Shown here one piece after another: positions 10,101 through 23,161 of a stretch of 64,000 nt of DNA. How positions within the stretch are numbered: position 1 is the stretch's first letter; the number at the start of each line of letters is the position of its first letter. Below the pieces are notes generated by a model that saw only the letters and a program-made list of their open reading frames with translations, made no database searches and was not told where the DNA came from. This DNA is from Halichoerus grypus. Lineage: Eukaryota; Chordata; Mammalia; Carnivora; Phocidae. Where the stretch lies: positions 165,060,243 through 165,124,242 of the forward strand of contig NC_135714.1 of assembly GCF_964656455.1 (NCBI RefSeq), written 5' to 3'. The position numbers and the translations under genes are program-made.

Positions 10101-12473
10101 GCTGTGTTTAAGCCTGCACACACACCCTGGGCAACGGTAGTAGCCCCATAACCATGATGTGAGTTGAGAGCTGCCTTCTGTGCCGGCCTGTCCCTCCACC
10201 GATATTATGGTATTGAAACCGTCCCAGGGCTCCCAACCTCGGTACACCCTAAACTGCTTCGCCCTCAGAGAGGTCGACGGTAGCTAAAGCACGGTTTCTC
10301 TACAGTGTTGTTTCTTCGACTTAGAAAGCTAACTATCAGACTTCCATGCAAAAGTGGGGCCGCAGTATTAGATTCATGGAGCAAGTGGGGAGTCGTGTTC
10401 TGGCTTCTTCTGGGGCCTGGGTCTCACAAGGAAAATGCTTTTGGACTCACTTGCTGTGCACTCCCGCATGCACACCACACAATGCGTCCACCCTGAGGCA
10501 TGGCTCTTTTAGCCGAAGCAGGAATTCTCTACAGAGTTGTTCCTTTGAGTTAGGCGGTTGGCTTATGGCCTGCAGGAACACACGGGGCAAGGGTACTGGC
10601 CTCATAAACAAGAGGTGAGTTGAGAGCTGCCTTCCGCACCGGCCTGTTTCTCACTCCATTTCACGTATGGGACCCTTTCCCCGGTCTCTCATACACGAAC
10701 ACTATACAACTCCTGCGGCTTCAGGAACTGCAATGTTAGCTAAAGCGCAGTAAAGCTACAGCATTGATTCTTGGTGTTAGTAGTCTGGTAGGCGAATGAG
10801 CTGCACCTGGGATTCTTGACAGGCTTGTTTCTTCCCAGTCAGTGTCGAGCACATAGCATTCCAAGCACACATGGAGCAGTAGTGTTAGCTTCAGGTAGCA
10901 AGAGCTGAGTCCAGAGGTGCCTTCTGCCCGGACCTATTTCTCCCTTGGTTTCACGTATGGAACCCGTTCCCCAGGCTCTCAGCCACGGTACTCCGTGTAA
11001 TACTTCCTCCATCTAGAGGTCGACGGTAGCTAAAGCAGGGTTTCTCTACAGTGTTGTTTCTTCGAGTTAGAACACTAGCTGTTAGACTTCCATGCAAAAG
11101 TGGGGCTGCCGTGCTAGCGTGATGAAACACATGGGGAGTCGTGTTCTGCCTTCTGCTGGGGCCTGAGGCTCACTCACAAAAAGCTTTGGACTCCCTTGCA
11201 GGGCTCTCATGCACGCACACAACATAATGCTTCCACCTTCAAGAGCGGCTCTTTTAGCTGAAGCATGGATTCTCCAGCGAGTTTTTCCTTCGAGTTAGGC
11301 GGTTTTCATGAAGCCTGCACACACACCCGGGGCAACGGTACTAGCCCCATAACCATGGTGTGAGTTGAGAGCTGCCTTCTCTCCGGGCTGTCTCTCCCTC
11401 GATTTTAGGAAACGGAACCCGTCCCCAGGCTCTCACCCACCGTACACCCTAAACTGCTTCCTCCCACACAGAGGTCGTCGGTAGCTAAAGCACGGTTTCT
11501 CTTCAGTGTTGTTTCTCCGAGTTAGAACGCTTGCTATTAATGTCCACAATAGCCAAACTGTGGAAAGAGCCAAGATGTCCACCAACAGATGAATGGATAA
11601 AGAAGAGGGGGTATATACATATATATATATATACAATGGAATATTATGCAGCCATCAAAAGGAATGAGATCTTGCCCTCTGCAACGACGTGGATGGAATT
11701 GGAGGGTATCATGCTGAGCGAAATAAGTCAAACAGAGAAAGACATGTATCATATGACCTCACTGATATGAGGAATTCTTAATCTCAGGAAACAAACTGAG
11801 GGTTGCTGGAGTGGGGGCTGGGGTGGGAGGGATGGGGTCACTGGGTGTTGGACACTGGGGAGGGTATGTGTTCTGGTAAGCGCTGTGAATTGTGCAAGAC
11901 TGTTGAATCTCAGATCTGTACCTCTGAAACAAATAATGCAATATATGTTAAGAAAGAAAAAAAGAAGAAGAAGAATGTAGCAGGAGGGGAAGAATGAAGG
12001 GGGGAAAATCGGAGGGGGAAAAGAACCATGAGAGACGATGGACTCTGAAAAACAAACTGAGGGTTCTAGAGGGGAGGGGGGTGGGAGGATGGGTTAGCCT
12101 GGTGATGGGTATTGAGCAGGGCACGATCTGCATGGAGCACTGGGTGATATGCACAAACAATGAATCATGGAACACTATATCTAAAACTAATGATGTAATG
12201 TATGGGGATTAACATAACAATAAAAACATTTAATAATAATAATAATAAAGAACGCTTGCTATTAGACTTCCATGCAAAAGTGGGGCCGCAGTGCTAGCTT
12301 CATGAAACAAGTGGGGAGTCGTGTTCTGTCTTCTGCCGGGGCCTGAGTCCCACACGGAAAATGGGTCTGGACTCCCTTGCAGTGCTCTCACGCACGCCCA
12401 CGACAAAATGCTGCCACCCTCAGGAGCAGCTGTTTTACCTGCAGCACAGGCTCTCAACCGAGTTTTTCCTTCG
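7132..12473 (+). repeat. Unit U2, full 5342-bp unit
   Basis: Half 1 is 7132-9637 and half 2 is 9638-12473. Its L1 is the only one with an interrupted TA tract. A paired variant, C at 12398 and G at 12402, is shared only with the corresponding positions near the ends of U5 and U11. T at 11699 is private. Confidence 0.95.
11540..12248 (+). mobile_element. 5'-truncated carnivoran L1, copy 3 (in U2)
   Basis: Target-site duplications are at 11524-11539 and 12249-12264. The TA tract (11612-11633) is interrupted: (TA)3 CA (TA)7. It is 22 bp, so the ORF2 tail remains in frame to 11770. T at 11699 is a private change within the tail. The interruption should slow slippage at this copy. Confidence 0.93.
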
Positions 12474-15400
12474 AGTTAGGTGGCTGTGTTTAAGCCTGCA
12501 CACACACCCTGGGCAATGGTACTAGCCCCATAACCATGATGTGATTTGAGAGCTGCCTTCTGTACCGGCCTGTCTCTCCCCGATATTACGATCTTGAAAC
12601 CGTCCCAGGGCTCTCAGCCACAGTACACCCTAAACTGCTTCGCCCACACAGAGGTCGACGGTAGCTAAAGCACGGCTTCTCTACAGTGTTGTTTCTTCGA
12701 GTTAGAACGCTAGCTATTAGACTTCCATGCAAAAGTGGGGCTGCCGTGCTAGCGTGATGAAACACATGGGGAGTCGTGTTCTGCCTTTCGCTGGGGCCTG
12801 AGTCTCACTCGCAAAAAGCTTTGGACTCCCTTGCAGTGCTCTCACGCACGCACACAACAAAATGCTTGCACCCTCAGGAGCAGCTCTTTTACCTGCAGCA
12901 CAGGCTCTCTACCGAGTTTTTCCTTCGAGTTAGGTGGCTGTGTTTAAGCCTGCACACACCCACGGGGCAACGGAACTAGCCCCATAACCATGTAGTGAGT
13001 TCAGATCTGCCTTATGTGCCAGCCTGTCTCTCCCCCGATATGATGAAATGGAAACCGTCCCCAGGCTCTCAGCCACAGTACACCCTAAACTGCTTCGCCC
13101 ACAGAGAGGTCGACGGTAGCTAAAGCACGGTTTCTCTACAGTGTTGTTTCTCCGAGTTAGAAAGCTAGCTGTTAGACTTCCATGCAAAAGTGGGGCCGCA
13201 GTCCTAGCTTCATGGAGCAAGTGGGGAGTCGTGTTCTGGCTTCTTCCGGGGCCTGGGTCTCACAAGGAAAATGCTTTTGGACTCACTTGCAGTGCGCTCA
13301 CGCATGCACACAGCAAAATGCGTCCACCCTGAGGCATGGCTCTTTTAGCCGAAGCAGGAATTCCCTACAGAGTTGTTCCTTTGAGTTAGGTGGTTGGCTT
13401 TAGGCCTGCAGGCACCCCCGGGGCAAGGGCACTAGCCTCATCAACCAGAGGTGACTTGAGAGCTGCCTTCCGCACCGGCCTGTTTCTCACTCCATTTCAC
13501 GTCTGGGACCCTTTCCCCGGTCTCTCGTACACGAGCAGGGTCAAATTCCTCCTGCTTCAGGAACGGCAATGTTAACTCAAGCGCAGTCACTCTAGAGGAT
13601 TGATTCTTGGTGTTAGTAGCCTGGGAACTAGGCATCCAGGCACACAGGGTACAGCAGTGCTAATCTCCTCAAACAAGAGGTGAGTCGACAGCAGCCTTCC
13701 TTCCAGGCCTGCTTCTCACTCCGAGTTACGTTTAGGTTCCATTTCTCATGCTTTCACAAAAACACACAACAGATGAAGTGCACGCTCAGGAAGGGCGATC
13801 TTTGCTGAGGCACGGGTTCTCTACAGTTTTGTTCCTTTGCGTTGCGTGGATGGCACTGAGGACTCCACGCACACACGGGAGAGCCGATCTAGTTTCCCGA
13901 AACAAGAGTTGAGTCCATAGGGGCCTTCTGCCCATGCTTATTTCTCCCTCCGAATTCGGCTGGGACTCCTTCCCCAGGTTTGCACTCAAGCAGACTTGAA
14001 AATGCTGCCACCCTGTGGAGAGGCGAACGAGCTGAAGCTGGGCTTCTTGAGCGGCTTCTTTCTGCCAAATCAGTGTGGAGCCCTTAGCATTCCTATGCAC
14101 ACATGGAGCCGAAGTGTTAGCTTCAGGTAACAAGAGCTGAGTCGAGAGGAGCCTTCTGGCCCGGACTCCTTCTCCCTCGGTTTCACGTAAGGAACCCGTT
14201 CCTCAGGCTCTCACCCACGGTAGCCTGGAAAGTGCTTCCTCCCTCAGAGAGGTGGATGGTAGCTAAAGCACGGTTTCTCTACCGTGTTGTTTCTTCCAGG
14301 GAGAACGCTAGCGATTAGATTTCCATGCAAAAGTAGGGCCGCAGTGCTAGCTAAATGAAACACACGGGGAGTCGTCTTCTGCCTTTTGCTGGGGCCTGAG
14401 TCTCACTCGCAGAAACTTTGGACTCCCTTGCAGTCCTCTCATGCACGCACACAACCAAATGCTTCCACCCTCAGGAGCGGCTGTTTGAGCTGAAGCACGG
14501 ATTCTCTACCGTGTTTTTCCTTTGAGTTAGGTGGCTGTCTTTCAGCCTGCACACACACCCAGGGCAACGGTACTAGCCCCATAACCATGATGTGAGTTGA
14601 GAGCTGCCTTCTGTACCGGCCTGTCTCTCCCCCGATTTTACAAAATGGAAAATGTCCCCAGGCTCTCAGCCACAGTACACCCTAAACTGCTTCGCCCACA
14701 GAGAGGTCGACGGTAGCTAAAGCACGGTTTCTCTACTGTGTAGTTTCTTCGAGTTCGAACGCTAGCTCTTAGACTTCCATGCAAATGTGGGGCTGCCGTG
14801 CTAGCTTGGTAAAACACATGGGGAGTCGTGTTCTGCCTTTCGCTGGGGCCTGAGTCTCACTCGCAAAATGCTTTGGACTCCCTTGCAGTGCTCTCACGCA
14901 CGCACACAACAAAAGGCTTCCACCCTTAGGAGCAGCTGTTTTACCTGCAGCTCGGATTCCCTACCGAGTTTTTCCTTCGAGTTAAGTGGCTGTCTTTAAG
15001 CCTGCACACACCCACGGGGCAACGGAACTAGCCCCTTAAGCATGTAGTGAGTTGAGAGCTGCCTTCTGTACCGGACTGTCTCTCCCCCTATATTCCGAAA
15101 TGGAAACCGTCCCCAGGCTGCCAGCCACAGTACACCCTAAACTGCTTCGCCCACACAGAGGTCGACGGTAGCTAAAGCACGGCTTCTCTACAGTGTTGTT
15201 TCTTCGACTTAGAACGCTAGCTATTAGACTTCCCTGAAAAGTGGCGCTGCCGTGCTAGCTTGATGAAACACATGGGGAGTGGTGTTCTGCCTTTCGCTGG
15301 GGCCTGAGTCTCACTCGCAGAAAGCTTTGGACTCCCTTGCAGTGCTCTCACGCACGCACACAACAAAATGCTTCCACCCTCAGGAGCAGCTGTTTTACCT

Positions 15401-17817
15401 GCAGCACAGGCTCTCTACCGAGTTTTTCCTTCGAGTTAGGTGGCTGTGTTTAAGCCTGCACACACACCCTGGGCAACGGTAGTAGCCCCATAACCATGAT
15501 GTGAGTTGAGAGCTGCCTTCTGTGCCGGCCTGTCCCTCCACCGATATTATGGTATTGAAACCGTCCCAGGGCTCCCAACCTCAGTACACCCTAAACTGCT
15601 TCGCCCTCAGAGAGGTCGACGGTAGCTAAAGCACGGTTTCTCTACAGTGTTGTTTCTTCGACTTAGAAAGCTAACTATCAGACTTCCATGCAAAAGTGGG
15701 GCCGCAGTATTAGATTCATGGAGCAAGTGGGGAGTCGTGTTCTGGCTTCTTCTGGGGCCTGGGTCTCACAAGGAAAATGCTTTTGGACTCACTTGCTGTG
15801 CACTCCCGCATGCACACCACACAATGCGTCCACCCTGAGGCATGGCTCTTTTAGCCGAAGCAGGAATTCTCTACAGAGTTGTTCCTTTGAGTTAGGCGGT
15901 TGGCTTATGGCCTGCAGGAACACACGGGGCAAGGGTACTGGCCTCATAAACAAGAGGTGAGTTGAGAGCTGCCTTCCGCACCGGCCTGTTTCTCACTCCA
16001 TTTCACGTATGGGACCCTTTCCCCGGTCTCTCATACACGAACACTATACAACTCCTGCGGCTTCAGGAACTGCAATGTTAGCTAAAGCGCAGTAAAGCTA
16101 CAGCATTGATTCTTGGTGTTAGTAGTCTGGTAGGCGAATGAGCTGCACCTGGGATTCTTGACAGGCTTGTTTCTTCCCAGTCAGTGTCGAGCACATAGCA
16201 TTCCAAGCACACATGGAGCAGTAGTGTTAGCTTCAGGTAGCAAGAGCTGAGTCCAGAGGTGCCTTCTGCCCGGACCTATTTCTCCCTTGGTTTCACGTAT
16301 GGAACCCGTTCCCCAGGCTCTCAGCCACGGTACTCCGTGTAATACTTCCTCCATCTAGAGGTCGACGGTAGCTAAAGCAGGGTTTCTCTACAGTGTTGTT
16401 TCTTCGAGTTAGAACACTAGCTGTTAGACTTCCATGCAAAAGTGGGGCTGCCGTGCTAGCGTGATGAAACACATGGGGAGTCGTGTTCTGCCTTCTGCTG
16501 GGGCCTGAGGCTCACTCACAAAAAGCTTTGGACTCCCTTGCAGGGCTCTCATGCACGCACACAACATAATGCTTCCACCTTCAAGAGCGGCTCTTTTAGC
16601 TGAAGCATGGATTCTCCAGCGAGTTTTTCCTTCGAGTTAGGCGGTTTTCATGAAGCCTGCACACACACCCGGGGCAACGGTACTAGCCCCATAACCATGG
16701 TGTGAGTTGAGAGCTGCCTTCTCTCCGGGCTGTCTCTCCCTCGATTTTAGGAAACGGAACCCGTCCCCAGGCTCTCACCCACCGTACACCCTAAACTGCT
16801 TCCTCCCACACAGAGGTCGTCGGTAGCTAAAGCACGGTTTCTCTTCAGTGTTGTTTCTCCGAGTTAGAACGCTTGCTATTAATGTCCACAATAGCCAAAC
16901 TGTGGAAAGAGCCAAGATGTCCACCAACAGATGAATGGATAAAGAAGAGGGGGTATATATATATATATATATATATACAATGGAATATTATGCAGCCATC
17001 AAAAGGAATGAGATCTTGCCCTCTGCAACGACGTGGATGGAACTGGAGGGTATCATGCTGAGCGAAATAAGTCAAACAGAGAAAGACATGTATCATATGA
17101 CCTCACTGATATGAGGAATTCTTAATCTCAGGAAACAAACTGAGGGTTGCTGGAGTGGGGGCTGGGGTGGGAGGGATGGGGTCACTGGGTGTTGGACACT
17201 GGGGAGGGTATGTGTTCTGGTAAGCGCTGTGAATTGTGCAAGACTGTTGAATCTCAGATCTGTACCTCTGAAACAAATAATGCAATATATGTTAAGAAAG
17301 AAAAAAAGAAGAAGAAGAATGTAGCAGGAGGGGAAGAATGAAGGGGGGAAAATCGGAGGGGGAAAAGAACCATGAGAGACGATGGACTCTGAAAAACAAA
17401 CTGAGGGTTCTAGAGGGGAGGGGGGTGGGAGGATGGGTTAGCCTGGTGATGGGTATTGAGCAGGGCACGATCTGCATGGAGCACTGGGTGATATGCACAA
17501 ACAATGAATCATGGAACACTATATCTAAAACTAATGATGTAATGTATGGGGATTAACATAACAATAAAAACATTTAATAATAATAATAATAAAGAACGCT
17601 TGCTATTAGACTTCCATGCAAAAGTGGGGCCGCAGTGCTAGCTTCATGAAACAAGTGGGGAGTCGTGTTCTGTCTTCTGCCGGGGCCTGAGTCCCACACG
17701 GAAAATGGGTCTGGACTCCCTTGCAGTGCTCTCACGCACGCACACAACAAAATGCTGCCACCCTCAGGAGCAGCTGTTTTACCTGCAGCACAGGCTCTCA
17801 ACCGAGTTTTTCCTTCG
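12474..17817 (+). repeat. Unit U3, full 5344-bp unit
   Basis: Half 1 is 12474-14979 and half 2 is 14980-17817. C at 12593 is shared only with the neighbour U4 (17937). The half-2 AACCTCAGTACACC state is shared with U1, U4 and U12, while the other units read CTCGG there. Its L1 carries (TA)12. Confidence 0.95.
16882..17592 (+). mobile_element. 5'-truncated carnivoran L1, copy 4 (in U3)
   Basis: Target-site duplications are at 16866-16881 and 17593-17608. (TA)12 at 16954-16977 shifts the ORF2 tail (to 17114) out of frame. The 3' UTR and TAA tail match copy 1. Confidence 0.93.
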
Positions 17818-20800
17818 AGTTAGGTGGCTGTGTTTAAGCCTGCACACACACCCTGGGCAATGGTACTAGCCCCATAACCATGATGTGATTTGAGAGCTGC
17901 CTTCTGTACCGGCCTGTCTCTCCCCGATATTACGATCTTGAAACCGTCCCAGGGCTCTCAGCCACAGTACACCCTAAACTGCTTCGCCCACACAGAGGTC
18001 GACGGTAGCTAAAGCACGGCTTCTCTACAGTGTTGTTTCTTCGAGTTAGAACGCTAGCTATTAGACTTCCATGCAAAAGTGGGGCTGCCGTGCTAGCGTG
18101 ATGAAACACATGGGGAGTCGTGTTCTGCCTTTCGCTGGGGCCTGAGTCTCACTCGCAAAAAGCTTTGGACTCCCTTGCAGTGCTCTCAGGCACGCACACA
18201 ACAAAATGCTTGCACCCTCAGGAGCAGCTCTTTTACCTGCAGCACAGGCTCTCTACCGAGTTTTTCCTTCGAGTTAGGTGGCTGTGTTTAAGCCTGCACA
18301 CACCCACGGGGCAACGGAACTAGCCCCATAACCATGTAGTGAGTTCAGATCTGCCTTATGTGCCAGCCTGTCTCTCCCCCGATATGATGAAATGGAAACC
18401 GTCCCCAGGCTCTCAGCCACAGTACACCCTAAACTGCTTCGCCCACAGAGAGGTCGACGGTAGCTAAAGCACGGTTTCTCTACAGTGTTGTTTCTCCGAG
18501 TTAGAAAGCTAGCTGTTAGACTTCCATGCAAAAGTGGGGCCGCAGTCCTAGCTTCATGGAGCAAGTGGGGAGTCGTGTTCTGGCTTCTTCCGGGGCCTGG
18601 GTCTCACAAGGAAAATGCTTTTGGACTCACTTGCAGTGCGCTCACGCATGCACACAGCAAAATGCGTCCACCCTGAGGCATGGCTCTTTTAGCCGAAGCA
18701 GGAATTCCCTACAGAGTTGTTCCTTTGAGTTAGGTGGTTGGCTTTAGGCCTGCAGGCACCCCCGGGGCAAGGGCACTAGCCTCATCAACCAGAGGTGACT
18801 TGAGAGCTGCCTTCCGCACCGGCCTGTTTCTCACTCCATTTCACGTCTGGGACCCTTTCCCCGGTCTCTCGTACACGAGCAGGGTCAAATTCCTCCTGCT
18901 TCAGGAACGGCAATGTTAACTCAAGCGCAGTCACTCTAGAGGATTGATTCTTGGTGTTAGTAGCCTGGGAACTAGGCATCCAGGCACACAGGGTACAGCA
19001 GTGCTAATCTCCTCAAACAAGAGGTGAGTCGACAGCAGCCTTCCTTCCAGGCCTGCTTCTCACTCCGAGTTACGTTTAGGTTCCATTTCTCATGCTTTCA
19101 CAAAAACACACAACAGATGAAGTGCACGCTCAGGAAGGGCGATCTTTGCTGAGGCACGGGTTCTCTACAGTTTTGTTCCTTTGCGTTGCGTGGATGGCAC
19201 TGAGGACTCCACGCACACACGGGAGAGCCGATCTAGTTTCCCGAAACAAGAGTTGAGTCCATAGGGGCCTTCTACCCATGCTTATTTCTCCCTCCGAATT
19301 CGGCTGGGACTCCTTCCCCAGGTTTGCACTCAAGCAGACTTGAAAATGCTGCCACCCTGTGGAGAGGCGAACGAGCTGAAGCTGGGCTTCTTGAGCGGCT
19401 TCTTTCTGCCAAATCAGTGTGGAGCCCTTAGCATTCCTATGCACACATGGAGCCGAAGTGTTAGCTTCAGGTAACAAGAGCTGAGTCGAGAGGAGCCTTC
19501 TCGCCCGGACTCCTTCTCCCTCGGTTTCACGTAAGGAACCCGTTCCTCAGGCTCTCACCCACGGTAGCCTGGAAAGTGCTTCCTCCCTCAGAGAGGTGGA
19601 TGGTAGCTAAAGCACGGTTTCTCTACCGTGTTGTTTCTTCCAGGGAGAACGCTAGCGATTAGATTTCCATGCAAAAGTAGGGCCGCAGTGCTAGCTAAAT
19701 GAAACACACGGGGAGTCGTCTTCTGCCTTTTGCTGGGGCCTGAGTCTCACTCGCAGAAACTTTGGACTCCCTTGCAGTCCTCTCATGCACGCACACAACC
19801 AAATGCTTCCACCCTCAGGAGCGGCTGTTTGAGCTGAAGCACGGATTCTCTACCGTGTTTTTCCTTTGAGTTAGGTGGCTGTCTTTCAGCCTGCACACAC
19901 ACCCAGGGCAACGGTACTAGCCCCATAACCATGATGTGAGTTGAGAGCTGCCTTCTGTACCGGCCTGTCTCTCCCCCGATTTTACAAAATGGAAAATGTC
20001 CCCAGGCTCTCAGCCACAGTACACCCTAAACTGCTTCGCCCACAGAGAGGTCGACGGTAGCTAAAGCATGGTTTCTCTACTGTGTAGTTTCTTCGAGTTA
20101 GAACGCTAGCTCTTAGACTTCCATGCAAATGTGGGGCTGCCGTGCTAGCTTGGTAAAACACATGGGGAGTCGTGTTCTGCCTTTCGCTGGGGCCTGAGTC
20201 TCACTCGCAAAATGCTTTGGACTCCCTTGCAGTGCTCTCACGCACGCACACAACAAAAGGCTTCCACCCTTAGGAGCAGCTGTTTTACCTGCAGCTCGGA
20301 TTCCCTACCGAGTTTTTCCTTCGAGTTAAGTGGCTGTCTTTAAGCCTGCACACACCCACGGGGCAACGGAACTAGCCCCTTAAGCATGTAGTGAGTTGAG
20401 AGCTGCCTTCTGTACCGGACTGTCTCTCCCCCTATATTCCGAAATGGAAACCGTCCCCAGGCTGCCAGCCACAGTACACCCTAAACTGCTTCGCCCACAC
20501 AGAGGTCGACGGTAGCTAAAGCACGGCTTCTCTACAGTGTTGTTTCTTCGACTTAGAACGCTAGCTATTAGACTTCCCTGAAAAGTGGCGCTGCCGTGCT
20601 AGCTTGATGAAACACATGGGGAGTGGTGTTCTGCCTTTCGCTGGGGCCTGAGTCTCACTCGCAGAAAGCTTTGGACTCCCTTGCAGTGCTCTCACGCACG
20701 CACACAACAAAATGCTTCCACCCTCAGGAGCAGCTGTTTTACCTGCAGCACAGGCTCTCTACCGAGTTTTTCCTTCGAGTTAGGTGGCTGTGTTTAAGCC

Positions 20801-23161
20801 TGCACACACACCCTGGGCAACGGTAGTAGCCCCATAACCATGATGTGAGTTGAGAGCTGCCTTCTGTGCCGGCCTGTCCCTCCACCGATATTATGGTATT
20901 GAAACCGTCCCAGGGCTCCCAACCTCAGTACACCCTAAACTGCTTCGCCCTCAGAGAGGTCGACGGTAGCTAAAGCACGGTTTCTCTACAGTGTTGTTTC
21001 TTCGACTTAGAAAGCTAACTATCAGACTTCCATGCAAAAGTGGGGCCGCAGTATTAGATTCATGGAGCAAGTGGGGAGTCGTGTTCTGGCTTCTTCTGGG
21101 GCCTGGGTCTCACAAGGAAAATGCTTTTGGACTCACTTGCTGTGCACTCCCGCATGCACACCACACAATGCGTCCACCCTGAGGCATGGCTCTTTTAGCC
21201 GAAGCAGGAATTCTCTACAGAGTTGTTCCTTTGAGTTAGGCGGTTGGCTTATGGCCTGCAGGAACACACGGGGCAAGGGTACTGGCCTCATAAACAAGAG
21301 GTGAGTTGAGAGCTGCCTTCCGCACCGGCCTGTTTCTCACTCCATTTCACGTATGGGACCCTTTCCCCGGTCTCTCATACACGAACACTATACAACTCCT
21401 GCGGCTTCAGGAACTGCAATGTTAGCTAAAGCGCAGTAAAGCTACAGCATTGATTCTTGGTGTTAGTAGTCTGGTAGGCGAATGAGCTGCACCTGGGATT
21501 CTTGACAGGCTTGTTTCTTCCCAGTCAGTGTCGAGCACATAGCATTCCAAGCACACATGGAGCAGTAGTGTTAGCTTCAGGTAGCAAGAGCTGAGTCCAG
21601 AGGTGCCTTCTGCCCGGACCTATTTCTCCCTTGGTTTCACGTATGGAACCCGTTCCCCAGGCTCTCAGCCACGGTACTCCGTGTAATACTTCCTCCATCT
21701 AGAGGTCGACGGTAGCTAAAGCAGGGTTTCTCTACAGTGTTGTTTCTTCGAGTTAGAACACTAGCTGTTAGACTTCCATGCAAAAGTGGGGCTGCCGTGC
21801 TAGCGTGATGAAACACATGGGGAGTCGTGTTCTGCCTTCTGCTGGGGCCTGAGGCTCACTCACAAAAAGCTTTGGACTCCCTTGCAGGGCTCTCATGCAC
21901 GCACACAACATAATGCTTCCACCTTCAAGAGCGGCTCTTTTAGCTGAAGCATGGATTCTCCAGCGAGTTTTTCCTTCGAGTTAGGCGGTTTTCATGAAGC
22001 CTGCACACACACCCGGGGCAACGGTACTAGCCCCATAACCATGGTGTGAGTTGAGAGCTGCCTTCTCTCCGGGCTGTCTCTCCCTCGATTTTAGGAAACG
22101 GAACCCGTCCCCAGGCTCTCACCCACCGTACACCCTAAACTGCTTCCTCCCACACAGAGGTCGTCGGTAGCTAAAGCACGGTTTCTCTTCAGTGTTGTTT
22201 CTCCGAGTTAGAACGCTTGCTATTAATGTCCACAATAGCCAAACTGTGGAAAGAGCCAAGATGTCCACCAACAGATGAATGGATAAAGAAGAGGGGGTAT
22301 ATATATATATATATATATATACAATGGAATATTATGCAGCCATCAAAAGGAATGAGATCTTGCCCTCTGCAACGACGTGGATGGAACTGGAGGGTATCAT
22401 GCTGAGCGAAATAAGTCAAACAGAGAAAGACATGTATCATATGACCTCACTGATATGAGGAATTCTTAATCTCAGGAAACAAACTGAGGGTTGCTGGAGT
22501 GGGGGCTGGGGTGGGAGGGATGGGGTCACTGGGTGTTGGACACTGGGGAGGGTATGTGTTCTGGTAAGCGCTGTGAATTGTGCAAGACTGTTGAATCTCA
22601 GATCTGTACCTCTGAAACAAATAATGCAATATATGTTAAGAAAGAAAAAAAGAAGAAGAAGAATGTAGCAGGAGGGGAAGAATGAAGGGGGGAAAATCGG
22701 AGGGGGAAAAGAACCATGAGAGACGATGGACTCTGAAAAACAAACTGAGGGTTCTAGAGGGGAGGGGGGTGGGAGGATGGGTTAGCCTGGTGATGGGTAT
22801 TGAGCAGGGCACGATCTGCATGGAGCACTGGGTGATATGCACAAACAATGAATCATGGAACACTATATCTAAAACTAATGATGTAATGTATGGGGATTAA
22901 CATAACAATAAAAACATTTAATAATAATAATAATAAAGAACGCTTGCTATTAGACTTCCATGCAAAAGTGGGGCCGCAGTGCTAGCTTCATGAAACAAGT
23001 GGGGAGTCGTGTTCTGTCTTCTGCCGGGGCCTGAGTCCCACACGGAAAATGGGTCTGGACTCCCTTGCAGTGCTCTCACGCACGCACACAACAAAATGCT
23101 GCCACCCTCAGGAGCAGCTGTTTTACCTGCAGCACAGGCTCTCAACCGAGTTTTTCCTTCG
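17818..23161 (+). repeat. Unit U4, full 5344-bp unit
   Basis: Half 1 is 17818-20323 and half 2 is 20324-23161. It shares C at 19502, T at 20069 and A at 20100 with U1, three units upstream, and C at 17937 with U3. Private changes include G at 18189 and A at 19274. Its L1 carries (TA)12. Confidence 0.95.
22226..22936 (+). mobile_element. 5'-truncated carnivoran L1, copy 5 (in U4)
   Basis: Target-site duplications are at 22210-22225 and 22937-22952. (TA)12 at 22298-22321, the same length as the copy in U3, breaks the ORF2 tail that ends at 22458. Confidence 0.93.
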